64,000 nt of DNA from Melampsora larici-populina 98AG31 (GCF_000204055.1 NW_006768776.1:989204-1053203); one strand, 5' to 3'; counted from the stretch's first letter, positions 48,240 through 61,300 are shown. Notes: generated by a model not told the origin, from the letters alone. Numbers and translations are program-made.

Positions 48240-49205
48240 ATGTCTTGGAAGCTACTAGCGAACCCCATTCTTTATCTTGCGCTCGTGTTCCTCCTCGCGG
48301 GAGATCTCGGGTCACAGATCTCTGTAAATGCTTACGGTATAGAATGCACCTACTCGTGGCATTTACCATTTACCCCTCAGGGGAAATATCGTCAGTCCAA
48401 CGTTTCCCTTTGACATTAAGTTTTACACTTCTTCAAAGCCAATCAATGGCATTTTCAGGGACAATGCGAGCTGACTCAATAAATAATATCTTTTCAAAAA
48501 ACTCGTAGAGTGCGTAACAGCTGAGATTCCTGAATCGAAGAAAGGTAAAAAAGATGGGAAGCGCCAGCAGTATTATTCTTGTTCATGGTGCGGAAGGGGA
48601 GATAACAAACCGTCTTGTACGAAAGAATTTTATTTTCTTCAATCAAAGTGAATACAAAAGACGGAGCGCTTACCTTTTTTGTTTTGATGGAACTCTACAG
48701 CTTGTTATGACTGCGCTACCCAGAACGGTGTATCGGTCACTGGTCCGAATGGATCATGGGATTGCCCTGCCGGAATAGACACGCAACCCGGGCTCGGGGA
48801 AAGACAATATGGTTGAGTCAATTTGCTCCTTATCGTCTCTGAGATGATCAATTTTATATCTTGAGATGTTGTGAATTTCGAGAATTCAGTGCAAAGTTTT
48901 TTTAACTCCTAATGAAGTTTTACTCACCAGAGCGCTGATTGTATTTGAAAACTATTGTTTTTAACTTTTGGGTTTCGTAAACCAAAGTTTGCTCGCGTTT
49001 TGAAAACAGCGTTCAGGTTGACTATTACTGCAAGCGCCGACATTTGAACCAAGGTAAGTTTTACCATCTAGAGCTCATTTAAGTTCATAATTTGAATTTA
49101 ATTGATAATGATCACTAACTGCTGCTTTGGATGGATTGAACCTGGCCATATCTACTATGGCATTTAGCATGTCCTTCGGAACTGTGCAAAGCTATTACCG
49201 CTTGA
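48240..49205 (+). CDS. Cysteine-rich small secreted protein, candidate effector (139 aa)
   Basis: Exons 48240-48336, 48509-48616, 48701-48811, 48988-49053 and 49168-49205 join in frame to 139 residues. The signal peptide is MSWKLLANPILYLALVFLLA, with cleavage likely near residue 25. The mature chain has ten Cys: ECVTAE, YYSCSWCG, SSCYDCATQ, SWDCPAG, VCSRF, YYCKRRH and ACPSELC. An even Cys number in a short secreted chain is typical of rust effector candidates. No known fold is recognised. The donor at 48617 (GTACGA) and the acceptor at 48987 are not strong sites but are the ones that keep the frame open and preserve the Cys pattern, so those two borders are the least sure. Confidence 0.65.
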
Positions 49206-50049
49206 AAACTACATGATACAATACTTATTCTCAGCATTCCTGGTAGCACAGAAGTGGGCTCCTCATCTCAAATACATGGTGTGCTACACATACTTGTCTT
49301 TCTTTTTTTCCTTCCCTGCAAACCTCGTCTTGAAATCTCTCTTGCATTTCTCGCGGGCAATTTTTAACAAGATCATGTGGCCTTGGTGTGTTTAATATAC
49401 ATGTGCTGAATTGCAGAGCCACTGTTTTCCACCCAATTTCTGTCAACGTATATATTCAAGAGAGGACTTCAATAACCAAAGCTGTGAGTGAAACCCAATC
49501 TGAGTGGTAAGTGCTCCAAGTCGGGCAGACATGTTTTGATATGAAGGCCTCAAGTTTGGTGTATGTAGCATCTCAGAAATATTATGACAGAATCACCCAG
49601 AGTTGATGATGATGAAATCGACACTGTGATATCATCTAAACGTATATATGTTTGACTCCATATGGACCTGGAGCCTAGAAAAAATATGAGCGTCATGTAC
49701 ATTGTACATACTGGAAATGATAAGCTCTATATAAGCCCCTTGCCAGTTAAGCTTACAGAAAAGAGAGCGTGATGAAATAGTAACTTCTTCAATTGACATC
49801 TAACCAATAGAGGATATCGATCCTTTTGAAATAGGAAATGTTTTTGAAGGCTACAAATAAAATCTTCGGCGTTGCATTCCAGTACCACGACTGTCTGGTT
49901 CCTTTCTTTTGAACTAAAGATAATCAATGCAAGCTTCACGGTGCTTACAGTTATAAAAATGTCACACAGCGGTACATTCCTGTAAGACACCCTGTGATCT
50001 AACAGGGGCATTTTGGCTTGTGGTTGGCTTGGATGGCCAAAGAGAGCAG
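49206..50049. other. Spacer, no gene seen
   Basis: No conserved coding frame. A TATATATGTTTG stretch lies near 49641. Confidence 0.45.
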
Positions 50050-50569
50050 GCATGAATCAGCTTCCGTGTGTGTCATTTGCCCTTGTTCGGCGCGAAGTCG
50101 TGGACCCGGGTCCCGATGTATTTTCGGTGCGCCAAGCGAAATGAATGGTTGCAGGGTTGCACTGCCCCCGACTCCCCCGCTGCCCTCCAAAAAGATATGC
50201 TTCTTTTTACAAGGAGTCTTTGATGGCTTAACCTGTCAAGACTGAGAGATCCAGGATCAAGAGAGGCTCATCGATAAGTTTGCAACTGTTCACTCAGCAA
50301 CACGGAGGTCTTGGCATGCTGCCATACTTCACAAACAACAGCTTTCTTGGTGAAGGGATATCTTGAAGCACCGCATCCGCACCGACGCTCCGAGCACAAA
50401 TTTGGATGTATGATTGTGGGAACCTGTAGAGGATTATTCTGTTGAACGAGTCTGTGTGGCTCCATCCGGGCCGGAAAGGAGGGCTCCGAGCACGTTGATG
50501 TCGAGCTTTCAGGCGAGGATTTCAGGTAAGAGCTAATCCAGCAACATGAAATAAAAAGATATATAAAGT

Positions 50570-50579
50570 GTGCTCATGG
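50570..50579 (+). promoter_or_regulatory. Possible TATA box of the copy B secreted-protein gene
   Basis: TATATAAAG lies about 130 bases before the start codon at 50700. Copy A has TATATAA closer to its start (near 31685 on the minus strand), so the position is not conserved. Confidence 0.4.
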
Positions 50580-50699
50580 ATGGCTACAAATCAACCTCAA
50601 CCCACAACTCTTCAGCTCACCAGCGCATCCATCAGAATTTACCTATCTTAACTTACTCTCGCCTACTTCACAACTCTATCTACTAAATAGTCTTGAAAG

Positions 50700-51231
50700 A
50701 TGTTTGCTAAACAAATGTACTTTGTTGTCTTTGCATTCCTCATTGCCATGCACTTCACTGCTGGTCAAGGTAAGTCAAAGGATTTTTTATACATGTCCTT
50801 CTTTCTATCATCTGACCGATACTTTTGTTTGATTTGTAGAACAAGCCAATATCCAAAACTTGGTCACCAGACAATTCCAGCCCAACCTGTTCAACATTAA
50901 CAGATTCGGTACAGCCACTTATAACAATAACATTATATACCGAAACAATAATAACTACTTCTATCACTTTAATGGAAGACAATTCAATATTGCACCAAAC
51001 TTCTTACCTTCTGGATACGGGCCTAATAACATTTTACAATACCCAACCAGTGTCAATTTCCCTGGACTTTCAATAGTTCGTAACCGACTTTACCAAGGAC
51101 AATACCCATTATACAGATATAACAACGGATTTGGTTACTTTCAAAATCGACAGTTTTTTGGACTTCCTAACAACTTTGTGCTCAGAAGGTCGGTCGCATT
51201 TGATGGTGCAGAAGAGGAGTCTGTTGCTTGA
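50700..51231 (+). CDS. Small secreted Asn/Tyr/Phe-rich protein, copy B (153 aa)
   Basis: Exons 50700-50769 and 50840-51231 give 153 residues. The signal peptide is MFAKQMYFVVFAFLIAMHFT followed by AGQ. The mature chain has no Cys and is rich in Asn, Tyr, Phe and Arg (YNNNIIYRNNNNYFYHFNG, LYRYNNGFGYFQNRQFFG). A short acidic end (DGAEEESVA) follows LRRS. Intron position and phase match the paralogue at 31094. Changes are spread through the mature part, while the signal peptide is almost unchanged. Function unknown; secretion is well supported. Confidence 0.82.
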
Positions 51232-51340
51232 ATGAGTATCGACAATCCAGAAAGCCTTGTAAGTGAGTGATCTCTGACTCTATGGGCCTTGAGTTTTCAC
51301 TGAAATCTGTTTCTCCCACTTAATAGCCTGGTTTGAATCC

Positions 51341-52729
51341 AGCAAAAGCTTTCAGGTTCCGAACTTTGTTACGGGTGCCATATATATAGTGAACATCACT
51401 TATGCTCTAGGATTGATTTCTTTTTCTATATTTCTTTTCTGTTGGTTATTTCAAATGAAGTGTTGTGTCTCGTTTCTCTTTATTTGTAACCTGTGGTAGC
51501 TCAGAAAAGGACAATTTGAGTGTTTCCAATCTTTTGTATCGTCAGACGCTTGATGAGGGCTTATTGTTATCTTGTTACAATCTTGAAATTCTCTGGTCTT
51601 CGTTTACATTTGTGATCTTGTGGGGGTGGGTTTCATTATGTTTGGTTCTTGAACAAATAACAAACTGTTCTGCAGCTAAAGTGCCAGCTTTGCGTCGATC
51701 GGCTTGACTAAAGGACACATTGTCTCCAGCATCTCCGAGCCCTTACACGGATCATAGCAATTATTCCACCATCATGACAGGCGGTCTGAGACTTTTTCAG
51801 AATTTCAAAGTGCATTCCATTTCCACCTCACTATTTGAGAAAAAAATAAATCCTATACACAGTCCTATTGAATAATCTTCAATTCTGCTTTGTTTTGTTA
51901 CATTTTTTTCATCTTTCTCATCTATATATCCATTTGGACATTACTAGAGATCTTGCGGCCTGTACCACAAAGTGTGAAATCAGTGAAAGCACATCGAGTT
52001 TTCTCCTACTGGCTTCACCATGCAGGCTAAAGATATGCACATACATGGGTCATCACTGGTTCAGGGTGTGGATGGGCGCCCGGCGGCGAGGTTTTTTTTG
52101 GTCTACTGCAAGGACGCAGGTCGGACATTGATAGCCTTGCGCTTAGGTCCTGCTGATTGAAACCGAGAGTATGTACGTCCGTTGACAAGGCGGTTGTCTT
52201 CATCGTCACACCAAGTTAATATCTAGATTCGAGATTTCCATGCCGGAGAAACATCAGTCCAATGCCGATTTCTGACTTGTTTGGTTCAATTCAACCAAGT
52301 CATCACTCATCAGACTCGTTTGGATATTGTAGTCATCATTTCATCACCAATGCCACACTGAAAGTAACAGTTGTGGAGGTTGATGTTGACTGACCTGTTT
52401 AACTGAGATTATCTGATCAGGAAGTGACAAGCGGAATGTTTTGCAAATTGTCAGTCCTGTTTGTAAAATTGCATAACTGTATTTACCGATCCAGTTTCTG
52501 TGACATTTGGCTGAGCACAAATTGAAAAAAAATTCCCCACTTTCAAGTTTCAAGGTCGCATACCCAAACAAACTGAAACAACAACAAAACCACATAAAAC
52601 CAACCAAACTACTTCAACCTTCGACCTCTCGAATCTTGGAAAAATCTTTCTCAACATCCCATATTCACAAATCACTTTAATCAAAACTTTCATCTTCTTC
52701 CTCAAACTTGTCCTTTCAAATCTCAAATT
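51341..52729. other. Spacer and promoter region of MTHFR
   Basis: No gene recognised. The last 150 bases before 52730 are CAACA- and CTT-rich leader sequence with no clear TATA box. Confidence 0.45.
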
Positions 52730-55126
52730 ATGAAAATTTCACAGAAACTAGCTGCTGGTGAGTAGAACGCTGTGTACTCGGAGTACTTTATCATAAGCTA
52801 ATGAAATCCTGGATCGTGTGTTACTCTGGATAGCCGAAGCCGAAGGAAGGGTGTCCTGGTCATTCGAATACTTTCCACCTAAAACCGACAATGTAAGTCT
52901 AATTTATTGCCAATCCAACAGAAATCCAACCCTGATAATTGCCTTGATACATGATATGTAGGGTGTTGCCAATTTGTACGATCGAATCGAAAGAATGTCA
53001 CAATTAGGACCAATTTTTATTGATATCACTTGGGGAGCTGGTGGAACGACAAGTAATCTTACAACTGAGTTTGTTAAGACTGCTCATCGACAATTCGGTC
53101 TTGAAACTTGTATGCATTTGACATGCACCAATATGCCTCAGGAACAAATCGATAGTGCACTCAAGGTTAGTTTTTTTTTCTTTAACGTTTTATACGTACT
53201 TGTCGCCCCTTTTGTATCATACTCACAGTGTTTGAAACCTTTGATTTTATCAATAGGAAGCATATGATTCTGGCTGTGAAAATATCTTGGCACTTCGTGG
53301 TGATCCACCTCGCGGAAGTTCCGAATGGACGGCTACCGAAGGAGGTTTCACGCACGCTGTTGACTTACTTGTTAGTTTCTCATTTGTTATAGATATCGAA
53401 GTAGTCATTCAGGTTTTTGATTGTTATTTGATTACAAATCTAGCGACATATCCGGTCTACCTATGGTGACCATTTCGATATAGCTGTTGCTGGTTTTCCA
53501 GAAGGACCTACCGATCCAAACTTAACTCGACTTCAAGAAACAATGTACTTGAAAGAAAAAATCGATGCAGGAGCTAGCTTTATCTTTACCCAAATGTTTT
53601 ACGATGTAGACGTGTTTATTGATTGGGTAAGAGAATTAAGAGCAGCAGGTATTAAAGTACCGGTAATCCCAGGTATCATGCCAATCCAAAGTTGGGCTCA
53701 ATTCAAACGGATCACTACTTTCCACAAAACGGCGGTTCCTCCATCTTTCCTCAGTCAACTTGAACCCATTCAAAATGACGATCAAGCAGTTAGAGAAGTC
53801 GGAACTCGTTTGATTGCTGATATGTGTAGAAAAATTCTTGATTCAGACCTTGGAATCAAGATTTTGCACTTTTATACAATGAATTTGGAAAGAGGAACTA
53901 AGATGATTTTAGATGAACTTGAAATGAGTCCATACAGAGATATCACTAATCCATTGCCCTGGAGGCTGGTGGGGTTTTTTTCCTCATCCTTCATTGATGA
54001 TTAAGATCTTCTAACCTTTTGCGATTTTTTGTAACAGTCTCTCTCTGGAAAACGTCGTACAGAGTCTATTCGACCAATCTTTTGGGCTAATCGTACCAAA
54101 TCATACTTAACACGAACTGAAACTTGGGATGAATTTCCAAACGGACGTTGGGGAGATTCTCGTTCACCAGCTTATGGAGAATTAGACGGATATGGCATTA
54201 ACATCAATCCAGCAACTGCCGAATCTCTCAAAGCTCTTTCAAAACCACCTACCAACTTATCTCAACTTGCATCGATTTTTGCTGCTTATTGTGATCCTAT
54301 GAGAGCTCAACTTAGTGGAGCTCAAATTGTTAAACATTTACCTTGGAGTGATATTCCTCTTTCTTCTGAAACCTCTGATATTGCTGATATCTTGGCTAAG
54401 ATCAATCAGAGAGGTTTTTTGACTATTAACAGTCAGCCTGCGGTTGACGGGGCCAAGAGTAGTGATCCTGTTCATGGATGGGGACCCAGGGGTGGTTACG
54501 TTTACCAAAAGGTAAGTTTTATCAGAGCTTCTTTTTTTATCAACATGACTATCAAATCTCACAAGAACTTATCATACGCTTCTTTCCAGGCATACCTTGA
54601 ATTCTTTTGTTCACCTGAACAATTCAACTCATTGCAACGAAGATTGGACAACGATCCGGATGTGACCTACTACGCAGTGACCAAGACCGGTCAATTGAAG
54701 ACGAACAACCAAAACGCAGGACCGAATGCAGTGACTTGGGGGGTCTTCCCTGGTAAAGAAATCATTCAACCTACGATTGTAGAATTAGTAAGTTTCTTGG
54801 CATGGAAAGATGAAGCATTTGAATTAGGACAACAATGGGCAGAATTATATAAAAGCAGTCTAGATGAAGAAAGATTGAAAAGTTATAAGTTCATCAAGAG
54901 TGTGATGGATAATTGGTTTTTGGTCAATATTGTGAACAATGATTATAGAAAATCTAACTCGGATTGTGAAATCCAATCAGATAGTGCTTTATTCAAATTT
55001 TTCAAACCTGAACCTATTATTGTAGAAGTAGAAGAAAAGACTGGGACTGGTGTGATGACCAATGCGATCAAAAAGATACAAGATGGGGTAGCTACATTGA
55101 CGGTCACTGGGACCACCACCGCATAG
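52730..55126 (+). CDS. Methylenetetrahydrofolate reductase
   Basis: Exons 52730-52757, 52834-52892, 52962-53165, 53257-53370, 53444-53968, 54038-54511 and 54590-55126 give 646 residues. The enzyme reduces 5,10-methylene-THF to 5-methyl-THF, using FAD, and feeds methionine synthesis. The N-terminal barrel shows SWSFEYFPPKT with the catalytic Glu, DITWGAGGTTSNL, HLTCTN, LALRGDPP, VAGFPEGPTD and FTQMFYDVD. RPIFWANRTKSY opens the C-terminal regulatory domain (residues about 330-610), which contains GWGPRGGYVYQKAYLEFF and NAVTWGVFPGKEI. The last 30 residues are a Val/Thr-rich tail. Yeast has two such genes, MET12 and MET13, and I cannot assign which this matches. All motifs are intact. Confidence 0.95.
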
Positions 55127-56088
55127 AGAACAATAGGTAAATCGTCTTTTCTACTAACCAAATTCCTTAACGTTTCATTGAACATATTTTCTAATTTGTT
55201 TTTTTTCTCTCTATTTCATTTGAAAATTATTTAAGATCTTGAAACACACATACCGGGTTCTTTTATCCTTTTCAATTTCAAGAATTGCTTGAATCATATT
55301 AATTGTTTATATTTTTTCGTTTATATATTTTCTATGACCTTAACTTTAGACATGTACTACCTTGTATGACCTACTTTTTCTTGGTCATTTATATCTCGAT
55401 ATCTATAGATCATTCAACTGTTCTTAGATTTTTTTAACTCATCATGATGAATGCAATGTGGTTCTTCTTTTCAAACAATTTGAGAGATGAAGAGATTTTG
55501 AGTCCTTTGGTCGCTTGAACACATGTCACCGTTTTTACCAACGCCCGGAATTCACCAATTGATGTCCAATGCAAATAGTTGATCTAAGGCTTCTAGGATT
55601 GGACCAGTAACTCAAAGGCTGTGTCCGAGTTAGCCTGTACCCCCGGAATCTTTGGATCCTTGATCCTGGGGTATATTGTCGGCAGCGATGCAATGTTTGG
55701 TAGATGATAGATCTGGAAATAGGGAGTATTGCCTATGATCGGAACAAGTTTCCTAAGTAGTAAATAGTCTGGTCATTGTGAAGGGGTTTTCTGAATTGTC
55801 TATGCGTTGTATCATTTCAAACATGCACTATTATCACAGGAGAACACGATTTCAGATTTTTGTGCTTCGGGTACAAAGAGATTGATCAAGGGAACAACGG
55901 CTGATTTGTTCTGTTCCAGGCTCCAGCTGAACTTCTTTCTAAATGTCGATTTGACTGCTACCTCGTAGTACAGAATGTCAGCCCACCAATAGGAAGAGGG
56001 GCTTAATTAAGCTCAGCCAACCATCCAGCTTCACAAGTACTCTTCCCACCATTGACTCTCCTTATCTTCAAAGTTGCATCACTTGTAA
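55127..56088. other. Convergent 3' flanks, no gene seen
   Basis: AT-rich spacer between MTHFR and the minus-strand gene ending at 56089. No conserved frame or repeat was seen. Confidence 0.5.
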
Positions 56089-58339
56089 CTAATATTTCCC
56101 AATACTATACCATCGCTCTATTGACTTCATGGGGCGCATATGGTATTCAGGAGAAGGGTAATGATACCCAATGATCTGTCGAAAGTTGGGTTATATCAAG
56201 ATCGTTAAAATCCCCCAAACAGTTCAAGATAAGAAGACATACTCACGCTCATTAACCATTCAGCGAAATTTTTAACACGACCCTCAGAAACTCCGCTTGT
56301 TTTTACGATCCCAAGGAGAATATCATTGGAAACTTCTTTCAAATGATCTGCCAAGATCTTATCGGTTTGGATACGTTTTATCAGCTTATTTCCAATCCGC
56401 CTTTGTGCGGTCTTGAAGATATGACGTAGAGATTCCAAGTTTAATACATGAGATTTTCTATCTGATTCATATTGATTGGAGATTTGTAACATCATCGCAT
56501 CAAATGCTTTGCAGGAGCTGGTTTCATTTTTTGAATTTTTGATCCATGACAAACTGCTCATAAGCCTCTCAGCCATTGTGAGTCTTCTATTTTTACTTTC
56601 ATACAGGACCTCGACATAGCGTGCCCTTTGAGCGGCATCAAGTAATCCTGGGTCTATATGATGTGTTTGGATAGGGAAAATGCTCAGTATTCGCATAGTA
56701 TGTGGTGCTATTTCAGCCATTTGACAATGAAGTACATACGTTTCAAGAAGATCAGGTATTCAAAATCCAAAGTGGCCGCTCCGGGGAAATCTGGGTCTAC
56801 GTCAAAACGAGATGCAAGTTCTACAACTTCCCACGGCAATTGTGCATGCTTAGAGAGCTTCGTTGAAATATTCTCAAACAATCCATTGTTCAATGTGCTT
56901 GCGGCTACCACAGCCTCAAATATTTTGCATCTTTCTGAGTCATTGAAGAGATAATTTCGAGATTGTATCAATATAAGTTGGAGTTGGTCGGCGGTGATAG
57001 TGTCTGATTTGGCAAAAGGTAGAAGAATCTTCCTCATTCTGGTGTTCGAATCATAGCTTCTTATGATCCAATTCAAACTCTCCTTGGCACGAATTTTGTG
57101 AAAACAATCCTGGAATTCTTCGTCAATAAGTATCATATGCTCCAAATTCTTTCCAAAAGTCTTGCTATGTGTATGAAGATGCCAACAAAGCTCATGTATA
57201 AGAGCCTTTTGCTTGGGTGGAACATCACTTTCAACAATCAATCTCTTGATATTCTTGACCATTGATGCAATTTGTTGCCGCTTGAGTGGGAGCTTAGACA
57301 CTAGCAATTGATCGTAAACGTTCTTGAATTCTGCTACTATTGGTGCTTCCGAGGTCGTCTCGGACTCGACAAACATTTTGTTCAACAATTCAACTCTTTT
57401 CAAGACTTCCCTCATATCTACAGAGGAAATTCATTTTGTTAGCGGTAATATGAACGGTGGTTCGACGGTTCCAAGCATTTACCATCGTCTATATCTTCCG
57501 CTTCAGGATATTCCCAAAGTTCTTTGACTTTCTCGGCCTTAATCTTGCCTGTTAAATTTATTGGAGGGAAATCATGAATATGACAGCTTGAATACGGCCT
57601 GAGTTGCATAGTAATAGAAACACTCTGAAGACACACCCTCGATCAGGTATAGTTCCAACTCCCCTCGCGAAATTCTGTCCTTGTTATGTAAATTATAAAT
57701 GGAGTCTTTTGAGATTTTGCGAGCGTTGCATTTTATACATTCGAGGATCCCAAGTACCCAGTATCTTTCTTTTGCCAACAGTGCACTATCCTCGAGCGCA
57801 GCAAGAGCCAGATAGATTGAGTAGATCATGATATTTTCGTTGATGTTTGTCGAGCTCCGAAACATCGTATTTGAGAGAAGGTCAAATTGAAAATTTCGCA
57901 TGTTCTTGGCGAGGGACACCATGAATTGGTTGTTTGATTGTCGAATCACGCTTTCGACAAGATCAAAGTATATCGAGTGATGATCGGATGTGTACATCCT
58001 TGAAAAAAGATTGAGGTTGTTCTTCCACCATTGTGAAGCATTGTACCTTATCCTTTTCAAAATTGCACACTTCTGTGTTACAGCTCTTTCCTCGTCATTG
58101 AGGAACCCATAGGTACGACTCAGATGTATGGAAGAGTCGGGGCTGCTAGAACATTTGCTGATACCTTCCTGCCTAGCCTCAGTAATCTCATTCCCCAAAG
58201 ATAATCCTAGCCAATCTTCATTAATGGCTTGCGACAACAATGGCCTAGTAAAATCATTAGTATCTGAAGAGTGACCATGGAAAATCGTGGCACTGCACAG
58301 GCTGAGGCATGCCAAATGATAGTAAATGCGTATGTTCAT
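56089..58339 (-). CDS. Large protein of unknown function with a possible signal peptide (646 aa)
   Basis: Exons 58339-57637, 57548-57483, 57417-56740, 56653-56247 and 56175-56089 join in frame to 646 residues. The N-terminus MNIRIYYHLACLSLCSATIF is a plausible signal peptide, with HGHSSD after it. The rest is mostly alpha-helical with scattered Cys, charged residues and Leu (LLNKMFVES, LIHELCWHLHTHSKTFG, LAKSMRN-like repeats). It has no membrane span, enzyme motif or known domain that I recognise. Long helical secreted proteins of unknown role occur in rusts; family membership is inference. The first intron (donor GAGG|GTGTG) was picked because a shorter alternative breaks the frame. Confidence 0.68.
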
Positions 58340-61300
58340 CTCTTGGAATGATTTTGATCAAAGAATCTGGAGCCTAGTGTCCCCAAATCGGAGAATTAGA
58401 AAATAGAAAGGGAGGAAGATGACATCTGAGGGTCAAGATGGCGAAAAATCCGAAGTGTAGATTTTTGACGGGTTTTTCCGAATCAAGCACCTTGCTGGAA
58501 CACGTTCAGAGTCATTTTTTGCACGCAGTCTCAGCTATGTAGGAGCTTAACACAGTTGACATCCATCCAATGTAAAGGATGCCATACTTTGAAATTTTTT
58601 GAAGCCAACAAATACATATGATCCCCACCGTTACATTGCAACAGGTTCCTACCTTGTTGAACTGAAGTTCTTCGCAATCGGGTCATGTGCAGTGCAAAAA
58701 TCCCATACGTCAAATACTCATGACGTCACCGTGCAGGCGCAGGGACTGCAAAAAAGAGGCCGCAACAAGCTTCGCACTTGCCCAGATGCTCATCGTCACA
58801 CATGACTTAATGAGTGTTAAGACAAATAGAAAGGATGATGACGAATATGAGAGTGAAACCTCCCCAGAAAGCCCAGGTGATCATCCAGGGGGTGATTTGA
58901 TCAGAGATATTGGTTTGACATCATCACTTCACTGAGCAGCAATTTATCACTGGCTGCCCATGAGGAGAGAAATATTGCTGAAGGGTGGTTCTTGGTTAGA
59001 AGAATGGTGAGGCAGTTGGCTTGCAGATACCGCGGGCTCCGGTGGGCATTGGTCAAGTTTAAAGTTAAGGATTGCGCTTTCAGACCCCCCAACCCTAGGT
59101 CCGCTTAGGTGACCCTAGGACATAGTAGGGTATGTAGTTATTGCCTCGACCCGGTCCTGACCCCGCGATTCTCAGCCTGCCCGGGACCAGCTCAATTTCA
59201 AACCGAGCCAACCCGGTTTGGTAGCCCAAACTTGATGACAGCTGTGGAAAGAACCAAGCACCCACGAGATTGACACCAGATAGGCTCAAATCCTTAATTG
59301 AGCTTCAGATACCTTTATAAACGCCTAGGATGGAACCAATAGCCCATACAATTTTGGCAATTTGAAGAAATGATACAATTTTTTGTAGAAATTGAGGATC
59401 ATTTCACTAAAACTTGCCCTGTTTCCTTATGGACAGGCCAGACCGGGTCAGCCTGATTTTCCTCAAAGCCTTTCTGAGACCAACCCAAACCGGTCCCGGT
59501 TCTGGGACCAACCCGAGTTCACCGGGTTGGGTTGGTGCATTAACATAGTCCATTGTCCAATTTTCCAATAGTATTTCATTATACATAATCTTGTCCTCAA
59601 GATGCATGCTTTGAAAGTAGAATCATTGTAAACTTTGTCATCAATAAATATTGGTTTGTCAACTCCAATGGTAATATCCACAAATTGTAATTACTATCAA
59701 CTTGCTCTTCTGTCTTCTAATCTCACATCATGACCTAGCTTGAAGAGGCTTCAAAGCATTTGAGTTGCATGATAAGCACTGTTGACAATTTGTGGCTCAG
59801 AACCTTATGAATCAAACAAAAATTACCACAAATAATGGAAAACTGTGAAATCATAGACAATTATGGGATACAAACTAAAAACCCAGAGAAAGCCTGAGTT
59901 TCCCAACTTGGACTTTTTGGCTGAATTCTTCCATCATTTCAAAAAAAAACTGTCTCTTCACATCATGTATTTTTGTAATCAACTAAACCAGTCCTTCCAA
60001 ATATCAAATACACCACTTCCACACCCAGCAACCCTGGCAATAGGCAGCCCACCAAAAGTGCTTCTAGCTGTACCTTGAATCTCCCCACTAGTAATAATCC
60101 TACTCCCAATATTTCAGTACCTTGCTTTGAATACCTGGAATAAGAAACCTGATGATTGAAAGAGGATGTTGAAAATATCAAGAAACCTTTACACAATGTT
60201 GCAACTTGCACTCAACCCTAGCTATGTAAAGAGCAAATCTTCAACTATTTCCCTTCCCAAAACCAGGTGATCTACCAGAAAGTCAATCACTCTGGCAAAG
60301 TTAAAGAAACACAGCCCCATTCAGGGTTTGGAAGAGGTTAACTTGGAGAATATTGGTAACAACTTCAAGTTTTGGGTAAGTCTTTTTCTTACATGTTGAA
60401 AAATACTATTGCTGTACTTGTGTCTCAATAGACCAGCTGCTACACATTAGCCCTTTTCTTGATGAAGTGCAAGACTGATAGTGAGCCAGTACCCAATCCT
60501 CCATCTTACTATTAGCAAAATTTGGTTGAGGGATTTTTCAAAACTTGTGATGGACCTCCAGGTAATAATGCCGCCTCTGAAACCCACATTAGTGCAAGAT
60601 CACTGTTATTGATGGCAACTTGAAGGTTGATAATGATTATATTCAACATTTTCATGCCACCATGCGCTGGTGGTGAATTTCCTGCTTCATGTACAAGAGA
60701 TTGAGACAAGCAATGGATCTATGGCTTCAATCAGATCTTATGCCATTATTTCAATAAGTGAATTGAATGGTAGACTCTTCACAGTATTCACTGGTCTTGG
60801 TTGATGTATTGTGAAGTTGAAAACAGGAAGGACAAAGCAATGTCCAATGAACTGCTGGATTGATGTTCAATAGAGATAAGGCTGTTTGGATGTCCACGGG
60901 ATATTTGAGCTTTTTCTTCTTGTAAGGGCTGTGATCCAAGTTTTAAGAATCCTCTTCATTGTAACTCGAGAAGTGGTGTTGGCTTATTTGTTTGATATTC
61001 CTGCAATGGATTGTAGGTAGATAACTAATACTAGCAACAAGAATGTCCATTTTCTTGTATCCCACCTAATTGTAGGTGCTACAATTTTGAAGGAGCTAGT
61101 AAATATTTGGCAAGATGGTTTGAGATTGTTTGCTGAGTGACAGACCCATTCCCCTTAAGCTTGGTAAAACAGGGGGCACAAGAACAAGAGCCAGACATTG
61201 TGATTTTGAGCTGACTTCAAGAGAGGGAAGAATGTAATTTGGTGATATTTAGCTAAACCTTTTTTAAAGGTGCTTGTCCCAGATTCTTCAATAAGCATCA

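Larger units (their letters stand above)
50050..51340 (+). repeat. Copy B of the inverted segmental duplication
   Basis: This matches 31010-32255 on the opposite strand over promoter, gene and 3' flank. It starts near CATGAATCAGCTTCCGTGT and includes TTGCACTGCCCCC, CCGACGCTCCGAGC and the coding exons. About 650 bases upstream of the start codon are shared. Confidence 0.8.

Noticed and set aside
50018..50245. Plus-strand Cys/Pro-rich frame upstream of the secreted-protein gene
   Set aside because: It lies in the duplicated promoter segment and is not preserved as a frame in copy A.
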